Shown piece after piece: positions 23,285-32,284 of a DNA stretch of 64,000 nucleotides. This DNA comes from UBA2241 sp963777895 (lineage in GTDB: Bacteria > Actinomycetota > Thermoleophilia > UBA2241). The number at the start of each line of letters is the position of its first letter. The stretch's first letter is position 1. The DNA lies in contig CAVZSF010000006.1 in NCBI GenBank assembly GCA_963777895.1, positions 62,001 to 126,000 on the forward strand, read 5' to 3'. The notes under the pieces are model-generated. The model made no database searches. It was not told the origin of the DNA and saw only the letters and a program-made list of their open reading frames with translations. Both the position numbers and the translations under genes were made by a program.

Positions 23285-24313
23285 TTAGACCAGCTCGACA
23301 GACCCGGCGCCGCCCGCGACCGTCGTGCCGACGGTCCAGGCGGCGGCGCCGGCCGCGTCGAGCTCGGTGAGCAGCCAGGCGTGCTTCTCGGCCGGCACGG
23401 CCATCAGCAGCCCGCCCGAAGTCTGCGGGTCGAACAGGGCGAGCACCGCGGGGTCGTCGAGGTCGGCGTCGCCGAGGCGGGGTCCGGCGTAGTCAAGGTT
23501 CGAACGGAGGCCGGCGGCGTACACGCCGTCGCGGATGAAGGCGTGCACGCGCTCGTGGACGGGCACCGCCGCGAGCTCGACCTGGGCCGCGACTCCGCTC
23601 GCGTCGAGGAGCTCACCGAGGTGACCGACGAGGCCGAACCCGCTGACGTCGGTACAGGCGTGGACGCCGACGCGGGTCATGACGGCGGCCGCGGCGGCAT
23701 TGAGCGCGCACGCTTCGTCGATGGCCGGCGCGATGTCCGTTTCGGTCACGTAGCCCTTCTTGAGCGCGCTCGCCAGCACGCCGATGCCGAGCCGCTTCGT
23801 GAGCACGAGCCGGTCGCCGGGCTGCGCGCCGGCGTTGTAGACGATCTCGTCGAGCCGCGCGAGCCCCGTCACGGCCAGGCCGTACTTGGGCTCCTTGTCC
23901 TCGATGGAGTGGCCGCCGGCCGGCTCGGCGCCGGCCTCGGCGACCTTGTCGAGGCCGCCGCGCAGGACCTCGCCCAGCACGTCGGCGCCGAGCTCGGGCG
24001 GCCAGGCCACGAGGTTCATCGCCGTGAGGGGTCTGGCGCCCATCGCGTAGATGTCCGACAGCGCGTTCGCCGCGGCGATCTGCCCGAAGAGGTACGGGTC
24101 GTCGACGATCGGCGTGAAGAAGTCGACCGTCTGCACCAGGCAGCGGTCGTCGTCGAGCGGCGTCACCGCGGCGTCGTCACGCGTCTCGAGGAGACGCGCG
24201 AAGGCCCCGGTGGCGGGCAACGTATCGAGAACGGCCTGCAGGTCACACGGACCCATCTTGGCCGCTCAACCGCTTTTCGTCGCGTACTGTGTCAGGCGGA
24301 TCTTGTCGGTCAT
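23285..24313 (-). CDS. selD: Selenide, water dikinase SelD, itself a selenoprotein (in-frame UGA)
   Basis: The full reading frame is 342 residues if the TGA at 24266-24268 is read as selenocysteine (residue 16). The N-terminus then reads LTQYATKSGUAAKMGPCDL, the canonical SelD active site in which Cys or Sec is followed by the Lys of AAK. Without recoding, translation would have to begin at the internal Met after the active site, leaving an inactive protein. ATP-binding glycine loops (EPAGGHSIEDKEPKYGLAVTG) and FDPQTSGGLL follow. The enzyme makes selenophosphate from selenide and ATP. It heads the sel operon and is divergent from the PQQ-propeller gene, with 43 bp between starts. Confidence 0.92.
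24232..24268 (-). promoter_or_regulatory. Bacterial SECIS-like hairpin in selD
   Basis: Directly 3' of the UGA codon, the selD mRNA can fold CGGCC (24260-24264) with GGCCG (24232-24236). Inside is a second stem GGGUC/GACCU capped by the five-base loop CGUGU. A GU in the apical loop and a distance of under 40 bases from the UGA are what bacterial SECIS elements require for SelB binding. This is folding by eye. It supports recoding of UGA as selenocysteine at residue 16. Confidence 0.75.
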
Positions 24314-24356
24314 GTCGCAAGCTTACCGCAGGGAGCCTGCGTGGTAGCCTTGCCGC

Positions 24357-26051
24357 GTGAGCACGAGGCCGCCCCGGCAGAGACCGAGCCGGGCGGCGCG
24401 GCGCCGCCAGCTTCGCCGGCGCCGCGCCGCCGCCCTCCTCATCCTCATCGCCCTCGTCGCGATCGTCGTCCTCGTCGTGCCCCGCCTCTCGGGCTGCGGG
24501 TGCGGCGGTGGCGAGACGGCGGCCGCCCCGCCGAAGGATCCGGCGGCGGCCGCCATCCCGACCGCCGTCCTGACGGGCGGGCCGACGCCGGAGCCCGTGA
24601 CCAAAGACGGCGACGGCATCAAGCTCGCCAGCTTCCTCGGCGGCCTCCAGCGCAACGTGTACGGCATCGGCCCCGCTCCGCACCGCCTCGACGTCATCTG
24701 GCGCGTCGCCATCGGCCACGGCTGGACGGGGGGCCGGCTGCCCAAGGACCCGCCCTCCATCTGGTCGGGCATCGGCTGGACCGGCCAGCCCGTCCTCGTG
24801 CGCGACGGCGGCCGCCTCTACGTGCTCTTCGGGGGCTACGACCACCACCTGCACAAGGTCGACGCCCTCAGCGGCAAAGTCGTCTGGGAATCGGCCTGGG
24901 ACGACATCATCAAGAGCACGCCGACGGTGATCGAGGACCCGGACCCGGCCGGCGAGGACGAGAGGTACCTCGTCCTCGCCGGCTCCCGCCGGGGCTATCC
25001 GCTCGACTTCGACAGCGACAAGGTCGCGCCGTACCGTGCCGTGTCCTTTGCCAGCGGCAAGGAGGTCTGGCGCCTGCCCGTCCCTCGCACCCGGTGCTAC
25101 AGCCGCGACTGCGACGGCAGCGGGCTCTTCTACGACGGCCGTCTCTACATGGGCGTCGAGAGCGGCTGGTTCTACAAGATCGACCCGTTCGGGACCCAGC
25201 CCTGGCAGGGACACGCGACCCCGACGATCCTTGCCGACCAGCTCCTTCTCGGCACCACACAGGACAGGCGCGTCCACAAGGGCAACCTCGTCCTGGAGGC
25301 ATCGCCCTCGCTGCTCGGGCAGACCCTCTTTGTGAGCTCGGGCGCCGGGCACGTCTACGGCCTGCGGCCGAGCGACCTCGCGGTCGTCTGGGATTACCGC
25401 ACCGGGTCGGACCTGGACGGTACCCCGATCCCGACCGGGGACGGCTGTCTGCTGCAGTCGGTCGAGAAGCAGTACATCCCCGGCCACGGCGGCGTCCTCA
25501 AGCTGGATCCGTCCAAGCCGCCGAAGGACGCCGTCGTCTGGTTCCTGCCGACGGAGGACCGCGAGCTGTCGGAGTGGCGGGGCGGCGTGCTCGGTTCGGT
25601 CGCCGTGAACGACGCCTCGAACCGCGCCGGACGCCGCCCCGCCCTCGCCGCCGTCGTCGCCGTCGACGGCTGCCTCTATCTGTTCTCCCAGGACACCCTC
25701 GCGGAGGGGACGGTCAAAGGGCCGAACAACCAACCGGGGCTCAAGGCCCCGCTCGTGCTCGCCAAGGTCTGGATGGGCGGCGGCATCACGACGCCGATCA
25801 TCGTGGGGGACGCCGTGGTGGCGGCCGGCTACGACAACATCGTCCACCTCTACCGCATCACCTATGCAAAGGCGAAGGAGGGGGATGCGGGCGCCGTCCA
25901 GAGCGCGGACGGAGACTGGTGGACGGTCGGCCTCACGCAGCGGGCCGCGTTCACCGGCGGCGGCGCCTACGAGTCGTCGCCGGTCCTGTGGGACGGCCGT
26001 GTCTACATCGGCTCGCGCGACGGCTACTTCTACTGCCTCGGCGACCGGTAG
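24357..26051 (+). CDS. Membrane-anchored PQQ-type beta-propeller protein
   Basis: 564 residues. An Arg-rich cytoplasmic N-terminus leads into one transmembrane helix (AAALLILIALVAIVVLVV) and then a CGCGGG stretch and Ala/Pro linker. The rest is a beta-propeller with recurring blades such as LYVLFGGYDHHLHKVDALSG, HVYGLRPSDLAVVWDYRTG and VYIGSRDGYFYCLGD, the spacing of PQQ/BamB-like repeats. PQQ-dependent catalysis is not implied, because no dehydrogenase active site is visible. It is probably a surface-facing scaffold or binding protein. The GTG start lies 43 bp from the divergent selD start. It is followed by a strong terminator. Confidence 0.75.
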   Translation: MSTRPPRQRPSRAARRRQLRRRRAAALLILIALVAIVVLVVPRLSGCGCGGGETAAAPPKDPAAAAIPTAVLTGGPTPEPVTKDGDGIKLASFLGGLQRNVYGIGPAPHRLDVIWRVAIGHGWTGGRLPKDPPSIWSGIGWTGQPVLVRDGGRLYVLFGGYDHHLHKVDALSGKVVWESAWDDIIKSTPTVIEDPDPAGEDERYLVLAGSRRGYPLDFDSDKVAPYRAVSFASGKEVWRLPVPRTRCYSRDCDGSGLFYDGRLYMGVESGWFYKIDPFGTQPWQGHATPTILADQLLLGTTQDRRVHKGNLVLEASPSLLGQTLFVSSGAGHVYGLRPSDLAVVWDYRTGSDLDGTPIPTGDGCLLQSVEKQYIPGHGGVLKLDPSKPPKDAVVWFLPTEDRELSEWRGGVLGSVAVNDASNRAGRRPALAAVVAVDGCLYLFSQDTLAEGTVKGPNNQPGLKAPLVLAKVWMGGGITTPIIVGDAVVAAGYDNIVHLYRITYAKAKEGDAGAVQSADGDWWTVGLTQRAAFTGGGAYESSPVLWDGRVYIGSRDGYFYCLGDR

Positions 26052-26137
26052 CCATCCGGCTGCGCCGGCCGCCGGTCGCCGCCGCGGGCGGACAGAACCT
26101 CGACGCCGCACGGCACCTGCGAGCGAGTGAAGGGACG

Positions 26138-26179
26138 ACGGCGGCGGGGACGAGCAATGCTCGCCCCCGCCGCCGTTTT
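26138..26179 (+). terminator. Intrinsic terminator after the propeller gene
   Basis: ACGGCGGCGGGG...GAGC pairs with GCTC...CCCCGCCGCCGT around an AAT loop. It is followed by TTTT at 26176-26179. The hairpin lies 87 bp after the stop at 26051 and before the OsmC-like gene. Confidence 0.85.
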
Positions 26180-26264
26180 CCGCACCGTCCCGGTGGGAAC
26201 GTCAGCCTCGGAGGCCGCACCACGGGCCGATCGTCAACGAGCCCACCTCACCTAGGGAGGCAGC

Positions 26265-26708
26265 ATGGCCGAGGCACAACGACGCGCCGAGACGGTATGG
26301 GAGGGAGACCTGGAGCACGGCAGCGGCACGGTGACGCTGAAGAGCAGCGGCCTCGGTGGGGACCTGCCGGTGAGCTGGGCTTCGCGGACCGAGCGACCGG
26401 ACGGCAAGACGAGTCCTGAGGAGCTGATCGCGGCGGCTCACTCCGCGTGCTTCTCGATGGCGCTCTCGAACACGCTCGCCGAGAACGGCACGCCCCCGCA
26501 CAAGCTCGAGACCGCGGCGACCTGCACATTCGCGCAGGCAGACGGCGGCTGGAAGGTCTCGTCGGTGCAGCTGACGGTGCGGGGCACCGTGCCCGGCATC
26601 GACGCGACCGGCTTCCGGGAGGCCGCCGCGCAGGCCAAGGACGGCTGTCCGGTGTCCGGCGCCCTGAAGGGCAACGTTCAGATCAGCGTCGAGGCGGAGC
26701 TGGTCTAG
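26265..26708 (+). CDS. OsmC/Ohr-family peroxiredoxin-like protein
   Basis: 147 residues. Both redox cysteines of the OsmC family are present: AAHSACFSMAL near residue 65 and KDGCPVSGAL near residue 127. The N-terminal strand region RAETVWEGDLEHGSG is typical of OsmC rather than Ohr. It reduces organic or hydrogen peroxides in the cytoplasm using a dithiol partner. A GGGAGG site lies six bases before the ATG. It is a single gene, convergent with the HAD phosphatase that ends the glycine operon. Confidence 0.9.
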   Translation: MAEAQRRAETVWEGDLEHGSGTVTLKSSGLGGDLPVSWASRTERPDGKTSPEELIAAAHSACFSMALSNTLAENGTPPHKLETAATCTFAQADGGWKVSSVQLTVRGTVPGIDATGFREAAAQAKDGCPVSGALKGNVQISVEAELV

Positions 26709-26717
26709 CGAGAAGAG

Positions 26718-27440
26718 CTACAGACCGAGGGCCGCCGGCAGCTCGGCGAGCGACCGGATGGTCGGCACCTCGAGCCCATGGCGGCCCGCACGGTCCAGCA
26801 GGATCGCGCCACAGCCACAGCGCTGGGCGCCACGCACGTCGTCTTCCAGACTGTCCCCGACCATGACGGCGTCGGCAGCTGCGACGCCGAGCGCCGCGAG
26901 CGCGGCGGCGAAGATCGCCGGCGCCGGCTTGAGCACACCGATCACCTGGCTCGCGATGACCGCGTCGACCAGCGGCTCGAGCGCGAAGTGGGCGAGGAAG
27001 TGCTCCAGGTCACGCTCGGTGTTCGACACGAGGGCGATCTGCAGCCCGGCCCCCCTGAGGCGCTCGAGACAAGGGACGACGTCGTCGTAGAGGCCAAAGT
27101 TCTCGTAGTCCACCCAGGCCTCCATCACCGCCTGGGTGCACGCCTCCACGGCCTTCTCCTCACCACCGCCCATGGCTTCGACGATCGCGTGCGCCACGGC
27201 GTGGAGCATGCCCTCGTCGTGGGCTTCACCGTGCAGACGACGGCTCTCCTGGATCGCGCCATAGGCTGCCCGCTCGGCCTCGTGCCAGCGCTCCACAGCG
27301 AGGTCCAGGCCGAAGCGCTCGCCGCGACGCCGGTATCCGGCCGCCTCGAACTGAGCGCTCGGCTGCAGCAGCGTGAAGTCGACGTCGAAGAGCACGGCGA
27401 CCGGCGTCGGCAGCGGCAGCAGGGAAGAGCGTGCGCTCAT
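26718..27440 (-). CDS. HAD-superfamily phosphatase
   Basis: 240 residues. All four HAD motifs are visible: DVDFTLL (nucleophile and acid Asp, near residue 19), SNTERD (motif II), a Lys in GVLKPAP (motif III) and GDSLEDD (motif IV). The helical cap between motifs I and II is of the phosphoglycolate-phosphatase/YjjG type. Substrate is unknown. The ATG overlaps the lipA stop by four bases, so it is the last cistron of the glycine/lipoate operon. It may clear a phosphorylated by-product of that pathway (inference). Confidence 0.85.
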   Translation of the reverse strand: MSARSSLLPLPTPVAVLFDVDFTLLQPSAQFEAAGYRRRGERFGLDLAVERWHEAERAAYGAIQESRRLHGEAHDEGMLHAVAHAIVEAMGGGEEKAVEACTQAVMEAWVDYENFGLYDDVVPCLERLRGAGLQIALVSNTERDLEHFLAHFALEPLVDAVIASQVIGVLKPAPAIFAAALAALGVAAADAVMVGDSLEDDVRGAQRCGCGAILLDRAGRHGLEVPTIRSLAELPAALGL

Positions 27441-28462
27441 GAGGCCGGCGCGCTCCCGGCCGGCGTCCGGTTCGCGCCCCGCGGCTCCCGCCCACTCGCG
27501 GCGAGCACCTCGCCGGCGCGATACGAGGAGCGCACGAAGGGGCCGGCGACGACGCGGAGCCCGCGCGCCTCGCCGGTCCGCCGCAGCTCCTCGAACTCGG
27601 CGGGCGGCACGTACCGCACGACGGGAAGGCAGGAACGGTGCGGCTGCAGGTACTGGCCGACGGTCACGATGTCGACGCCGGCCCGCGCGCAGTCGTCGAA
27701 GACGCCGAGGACCTCGTCACGCGTTTCTCCCAAGCCGACCATGAGGCCGGTCTTGACGAGAAGGTGTGCCCTGCCTCGCGCTTCTCCCGCCGCCCGTTCC
27801 AGCAGCTCGAGAGACCGCCCGTAGCGCGCCTGCGGACGCGCCGCGCCGTACAGGCGCGGGACCGTCTCGAGGTTGTGACCGAGCACGTCCGGACGGGCGT
27901 TGAGCACGACGGCGAGCGCCGCGTCGTCGCCGCCGAAGTCGGGCACGAGTACCTCGACGGTCGCCGCCGGCAGGGCGCCGCGCAGCGCGGCGATGGTCGC
28001 CGCGAACTGCGCGGCGCCTCCGTCCTTCAGGTCGTCTCGCGTCACGCTGGTGACGACGACATGCGACAGCCCTAGCCGCGCCGCAGCCACCGCCACACGC
28101 CGCGGCTCGTCGGGGTCGAGTGGTGCGACCGCGATGCCATCGTGCCTCACGGAGCAGAAGCCGCACGAACGCGTGCAGCGGTCGCCCATGACGAGGAAGG
28201 TGGCCGTCCCCGACCCGAAACACTCGCCCTTGTTCGGACAGCGCGCTTCCGCGCAGACCGTGTGCAACTCGAGGTCGTCGAGGAGCGCGCCGGTCGCGCG
28301 GAACGCGGGCGCCGGCGGCGCCTTCACCTTGAGCCAGGCGGGCTTGCGGCCCGCACCCGAGCCTCCGTCGCTCGTCCGGCCGTCACCCGAGCCTCCGTCG
28401 TGCGCGCGGCCATCACCGGCGAGGCCTCTCCCGGCCCCGAGTGGAGCGCCGTCGCGCGTCAC
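27437..28462 (-). CDS. lipA: Lipoyl synthase
   Basis: 341 residues, radical SAM. The auxiliary cluster cysteines are in CAEARCPNKGECF and the radical-SAM CxxxCxxC is in CTRSCGFCSV. Both clusters are intact. The enzyme inserts two sulfurs into octanoyl groups on carrier proteins, here presumably the GcvH encoded in the same operon. The N-terminal 45 residues are a low-complexity Gly/Ser/Arg extension. The gene overlaps lpdA upstream and the HAD gene downstream by four bases each. With lpdA and the lipoate ligase it gives the operon its own lipoate supply. Confidence 0.93.
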   Translation of the reverse strand: MTRDGAPLGAGRGLAGDGRAHDGGSGDGRTSDGGSGAGRKPAWLKVKAPPAPAFRATGALLDDLELHTVCAEARCPNKGECFGSGTATFLVMGDRCTRSCGFCSVRHDGIAVAPLDPDEPRRVAVAAARLGLSHVVVTSVTRDDLKDGGAAQFAATIAALRGALPAATVEVLVPDFGGDDAALAVVLNARPDVLGHNLETVPRLYGAARPQARYGRSLELLERAAGEARGRAHLLVKTGLMVGLGETRDEVLGVFDDCARAGVDIVTVGQYLQPHRSCLPVVRYVPPAEFEELRRTGEARGLRVVAGPFVRSSYRAGEVLAASGREPRGANRTPAGSAPAS

Positions 28463-29880
28463 AGGCTATGCACACCCTTCCCGAGCAGGTTGGCGGCCGC
28501 TTCGCCGATGCCCTCCGAGAGGGTCGGATGGGCGTGGATGGTGGCGGCGATCTGCTCGACGGAGATGCCCGCCTTGGCCGCAAGCACGAGCTCGTGGACG
28601 AGCTCGGTCACGTGCGGCCCGACCAGGGAGGCGCCGAGCACGCGGCCGCCACCCGGTTCGCAGACGATGCGCACGTAGCCGTCGGCCTCGCCAGCGATCA
28701 CGGCGCGCGAGTTGCCGTTGAAGCGCACGTGGGCGACCTCGATGGCGCGGCCCTCCGCGGCCGCGCGGTCCTCGGTCAGGCCGAAGCTCGCTACTTCAGG
28801 GAAGGCGAATACGCAGTTGGGCACGTAGCGGCGGTCCACGGTCGCGCGTCCGCCGCTGACGGCGTTCTCCGCCGCCACCTCGCCCTGGTGGTAGGCCCAG
28901 TGGGCGAGCTGGGGCGGTCCGGCGACGTCGCCGGCGGCGAACACGCCGTCGAGCGTCGTGCGTTGCGTCTCGTCGGTGACGACGAAGCCGCGCGCGTCGA
29001 TCTCGACACCGGCCTCCTCGTAGCCGAGCCCGCGGCTCAGCGGCTTGCGTCCCACGGAGACGAGGACGCGGTCGGCCGCGACGGCGCGGCCGTCGGCGAG
29101 GCGCAGGCTGAGCGGCCCGCGGCCGCCAGAGCCTGCGCCGGATGGGGCCGCGGCCACTCCCGCGCCTTCTTCCTCCGCCAGCACGCCCTCGACCGCCGTC
29201 TTGAGGATCACTTCGATGCCGGCCCTCTTGAACGCCTGCTGCAACGTGCGCCCGGTCCGCTTGTCCTCCTCGGGCAGGAGCTGGTCGAGGAGCTCGATCA
29301 CGGTCACCTTGCTTCCGAGGCGCGCGAAGATCGAGGCGAACTCGCAGCCGATCACGCCGCCGCCGACGATGGCGAGGCTCGCCGGGACGTGGTCGACGGC
29401 GAGCAGGTCGTCGCTCGTCATCACGCGCTCGTCACCCCACGGGAAGACCGGCAGCCGGGCCGGCTCGGACCCGCTGGCGAGGATCACGGCGTCGCCCTCG
29501 AGGACGGAGCCGTCGTCGAGGGCGAGCCGGCCGGGGCCGGCCAGCGTGGCTCTGGCGGCCACGACCTCGACCTTGCGCGCCTTGAGGAGCTGCTCGACGC
29601 CGCCGCGGAGCTGCGCCGTCACGCGCTCCTTGCGCGCCCGGAAAGCGGCGAAGTCGAGCCGTACGTCGCCGGTCACGACGCCGAAGTCGGCGGACTCGCG
29701 AGCCTGCGCCAGGCGCTCCGCACCCGCCACCATGGCCTTGGTCGGGATGCAGCCCCGGTTCAGGCACGTCCCGCCGATCTCGCGCGACTCGACCACGGTC
29801 ACGAGCGCGCCGAGCTGCGCCGCGCGCAGCGCCGCGACGTAGCCCGCCGGCCCGCCGCCGAGCACCAGGATCCTCGTCAT
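28459..29880 (-). CDS. lpdA: Dihydrolipoyl dehydrogenase (L-protein)
   Basis: 473 residues. It begins MTRILVLGGGPAGYVAALRA (FAD-binding) and has the redox disulfide in GGTCLNRGCIPTKAM. The NAD-binding loop is VGGGVIGCEFASIFARLGS and the C-terminal catalytic His-Glu region is in IHAHPTLSEG. It reoxidises dihydrolipoyl-GcvH with NAD. A Gly/Ala-rich insertion (GVAAAPSGAGSGGRGP) interrupts the NAD domain near residue 245 and is unusual. The stop overlaps the lipA start by four bases (ATGA). It is encoded 66 bp after the lipoate ligase. Confidence 0.92.
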   Translation of the reverse strand: MTRILVLGGGPAGYVAALRAAQLGALVTVVESREIGGTCLNRGCIPTKAMVAGAERLAQARESADFGVVTGDVRLDFAAFRARKERVTAQLRGGVEQLLKARKVEVVAARATLAGPGRLALDDGSVLEGDAVILASGSEPARLPVFPWGDERVMTSDDLLAVDHVPASLAIVGGGVIGCEFASIFARLGSKVTVIELLDQLLPEEDKRTGRTLQQAFKRAGIEVILKTAVEGVLAEEEGAGVAAAPSGAGSGGRGPLSLRLADGRAVAADRVLVSVGRKPLSRGLGYEEAGVEIDARGFVVTDETQRTTLDGVFAAGDVAGPPQLAHWAYHQGEVAAENAVSGGRATVDRRYVPNCVFAFPEVASFGLTEDRAAAEGRAIEVAHVRFNGNSRAVIAGEADGYVRIVCEPGGGRVLGASLVGPHVTELVHELVLAAKAGISVEQIAATIHAHPTLSEGIGEAAANLLGKGVHSL

Positions 29881-29946
29881 CGGCTCCTCCTCGTCATGGA
29901 CGCCACCTTCGCCGTCTCGTCCCGGTCGCCCCGCAGCGGACAGCGC

Positions 29947-30657
29947 TCATGCTCCCCGCCCTTCATGGAGCAGCCGGCCTCCGGCGCTCAGGAGCCGCAC
30001 GCCGGCCTCGATGCGCGTCAGCACGCGACGCCAGAGCATCTCCGCGTCCACCGTGTGCCCGGCGCCGGCGAGACCCTCGCCCTGCCACGGCTCGCCGAGC
30101 ATCGTCTCGGCGACGGCCGTCAGCTCGAACGGGGGCCGGCGTTCGAGCACCGAGCCGTGGACGAGCACGCGGCCGTCGCGCCGCGCCTGAGCGATGGCGA
30201 CCAGCTTCTCGCCACGGGCGGCGACATCGTAGGCGAGCGACGAAGCGAAGCACAGATTCGAGCGCTGGTACGGGACCTCGCGGCTCGCGTCGAGCGTCAC
30301 ACCGAGCTCGTCCAGGGCCGCGGCGAAGGCGCGCGAGACGAGCTGGTAAGGAAGCGTGGTGGAGGCCTTCGCCTGCTGGGCCGAGCCGAAGACGCCGGGC
30401 GGGAAGACCACGGCGAAGGACCACTCGAAGTCCTCGCCGTGGAGCACTGCCCGGCCGCCCGACGGCCGCCGCACGATGTCGAACGGCAGACCCGGTACCG
30501 CGTCGAGTTTCTGGAACTTGCCGAGCGAAAGGGCGGGCGGCGCCCACAGGTAACGACGAGCGACGAGCTCCCCGGCTTCGCCGAGCAGGCCGTCGTCGAG
30601 CGCCATCTGGGCGCCCCCGCGGGCGCGCAACAGCGGCAGGACCTGGATGGCGCTCAC
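29947..30657 (-). CDS. Lipoate-protein ligase A / octanoyltransferase-like protein
   Basis: 236 residues of the BPL/LplA/LipB fold. RRPSGGRAVLHGEDFEWSF is the family's binding-loop motif. The catalytic lysine is in RGEKLVAIAQARRDGRVLVHGS, near residue 150. A Cys in SNLCFASS matches the position used by LipM-type octanoyltransferases, so either ATP-dependent lipoate ligase or LipM activity is possible. It would acylate GcvH from the same operon. It is placed between gcvPB (77 bp) and lpdA (66 bp). Confidence 0.8.
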   Translation of the reverse strand: MSAIQVLPLLRARGGAQMALDDGLLGEAGELVARRYLWAPPALSLGKFQKLDAVPGLPFDIVRRPSGGRAVLHGEDFEWSFAVVFPPGVFGSAQQAKASTTLPYQLVSRAFAAALDELGVTLDASREVPYQRSNLCFASSLAYDVAARGEKLVAIAQARRDGRVLVHGSVLERRPPFELTAVAETMLGEPWQGEGLAGAGHTVDAEMLWRRVLTRIEAGVRLLSAGGRLLHEGRGA

Positions 30658-30734
30658 GACTCCCGGCGCCTCTCACCGGGGAGACCGGCCGCGTCACGCA
30701 CGTCGCTCGACCTGCGCATGGGGCGGGCGAGGCC

Positions 30735-32284
30735 TCAGGCCTCGCCCGCCTCGTCCTCGGCGAACTGTTGCCGGACCACCGGGCGCCGGGCGGCTTCGGC
30801 TTCGTCGAGCCGCCGCACCGGCATGCGTGTCGGCGCGTCGCGCAGCAACTGCGGCTCGCGACGCGCCTCCCCGACGATCGCCCGGAAGGCGGCGACCAGC
30901 AGGTCGAGCGCCTCCTTCGACTCCGTCTCCGTGGGCTCGACCATGAGGGCCTCGTCCACGATCAGCGGGAAGTACGTCGTCGGTGGGTGCATGCCGTAGT
31001 CGAGCAGCCGCTTGGCCACGTCGAGTGCCCGCACGCCGTTCTCCTTGAGCGGCGCCGCCGAGACGACGAACTCGTGCATGCAGCGCCGGTCGTAGGGCAG
31101 CGTGAGAAGGTCCTTCAGCCCGGCGAGGACGTAGTTGGCGTTGAGGACGGCGGCCTCGCTGACGCGGCGCAGACCGTCCGGCCCGAGCCCCCTGATGTAG
31201 ACGTAGGCGCGCACGAGGACGCCGACGTTGCCGAGGAAGGTCCGCACCTTGCCGATGGACTGGGGCCGGTCGCTCTCGAGGAAGAACGTGCCGTCCTCGC
31301 GGCGGGCCACCAGCGGGACCGGCAGGAAGGGCGCGAGGATGTCGCGCACGACGATCGGGTCCCGCACCCGGCCCGCCGCCGCCGTGCGGCGTCGAGAACG
31401 TCTTGTGCGTGTTGAAGTGCACGACGTCGAAGCCCATGTCGCCGGGTCGCGAGACGCCGAGAACGGCGTTCGAGTTGGCGCCGTCGTAGTAGAGCAGGCC
31501 GCCGGCCTCGTGGACGAGGCGCGGCGATCTCGGTGATGTTCTCGTCGAAGACGCCCAGCGTGTTGGGATTGGTGAGCATGAGGGCGGCGACGTCGTCGTC
31601 GAGGACCTCCTTGAGGGCCTCGAGATCGACGCCGCCCCGCGCGTCGCTGTGCACTGTGACGGGCTCGAAACCTCCCATGACGACCGAAGCCGGGTTCGTC
31701 CCGTGCGCCGTGTCGGGGATGATGACGCGCTTCGGATGGCGGCCCTGCGCCTCGTGGTAGGCGCGGATGAGGAGCAGGCCGGTGAGCTCGCCGTGGGCGC
31801 CGGCCGCCGGCTGCAGCGTGGTGGCGTGCAGCCCGGCGATCTCGGCGAGCCAGCCCTCCAGCGTCCAGAGCAGCTCGAGGGCGCCCTGGGTCAGCTCGTC
31901 GGGCTCATACGGATGCAGGCCGCGGAACTCGTCCATGGCCGCGACGCGCTCGTTGACCTTGGGGTTGTACTTCATCGTGCACGAGCCCAGCGGGTACGGG
32001 CCGGTCTCGACGCCGTAGTTGAGCGCCGAGAGCTCGGTGTAGTGACGCACGAGGTCGATCTCGGCCACCTCGGGGAGGCGCGCCGGACGGGCGCGCCGCA
32101 GAGCCGGCGGCAGCAGGTCCCCGAGCGAACGCTCGGGGACGCCGGCCGCCGGCACGGTGCCGGCGCGCCGCCCGGCGCGCGACTTCTCGAAGATCGTGTG
32201 GACCGTCTGACGACCCTCGGCGCAGGTGAGCAGCGCGGCGCCGTCGTAGCCCGACGTGGTGGTGTCGGCGAGATGTTCGCTCAT
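30735..32284 (-). CDS. gcvPB: Glycine dehydrogenase (decarboxylating) subunit 2, frameshifted
   Basis: The expected protein of about 515 residues is spread over three frames. From 32284 (ATG with GAAGGAGG upstream) the first frame runs to about 31520. An extra C near 31517-31525 moves it to a second frame containing FNTHKTFSTPHGGGGPGAG, the PLP lysine and glycine-rich loop. A short loss near 31362-31372 moves it to a third frame (VRDPIVVRDILAPFLPVP onward) that runs to the stop. All catalytic segments are present, so the breaks look like sequencing indels rather than decay. With GcvPA it forms the P-protein that decarboxylates glycine onto lipoyl-GcvH. Confidence 0.85.

Noticed and set aside
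19041..24356. Search for a tRNA(Sec) gene (selC) in or beside the sel operon
   Set aside because: No candidate with an 8-bp acceptor stem and UCA anticodon could be built on either strand in the gaps, although CTCGAATCGG near 19169 superficially resembles a T-loop.
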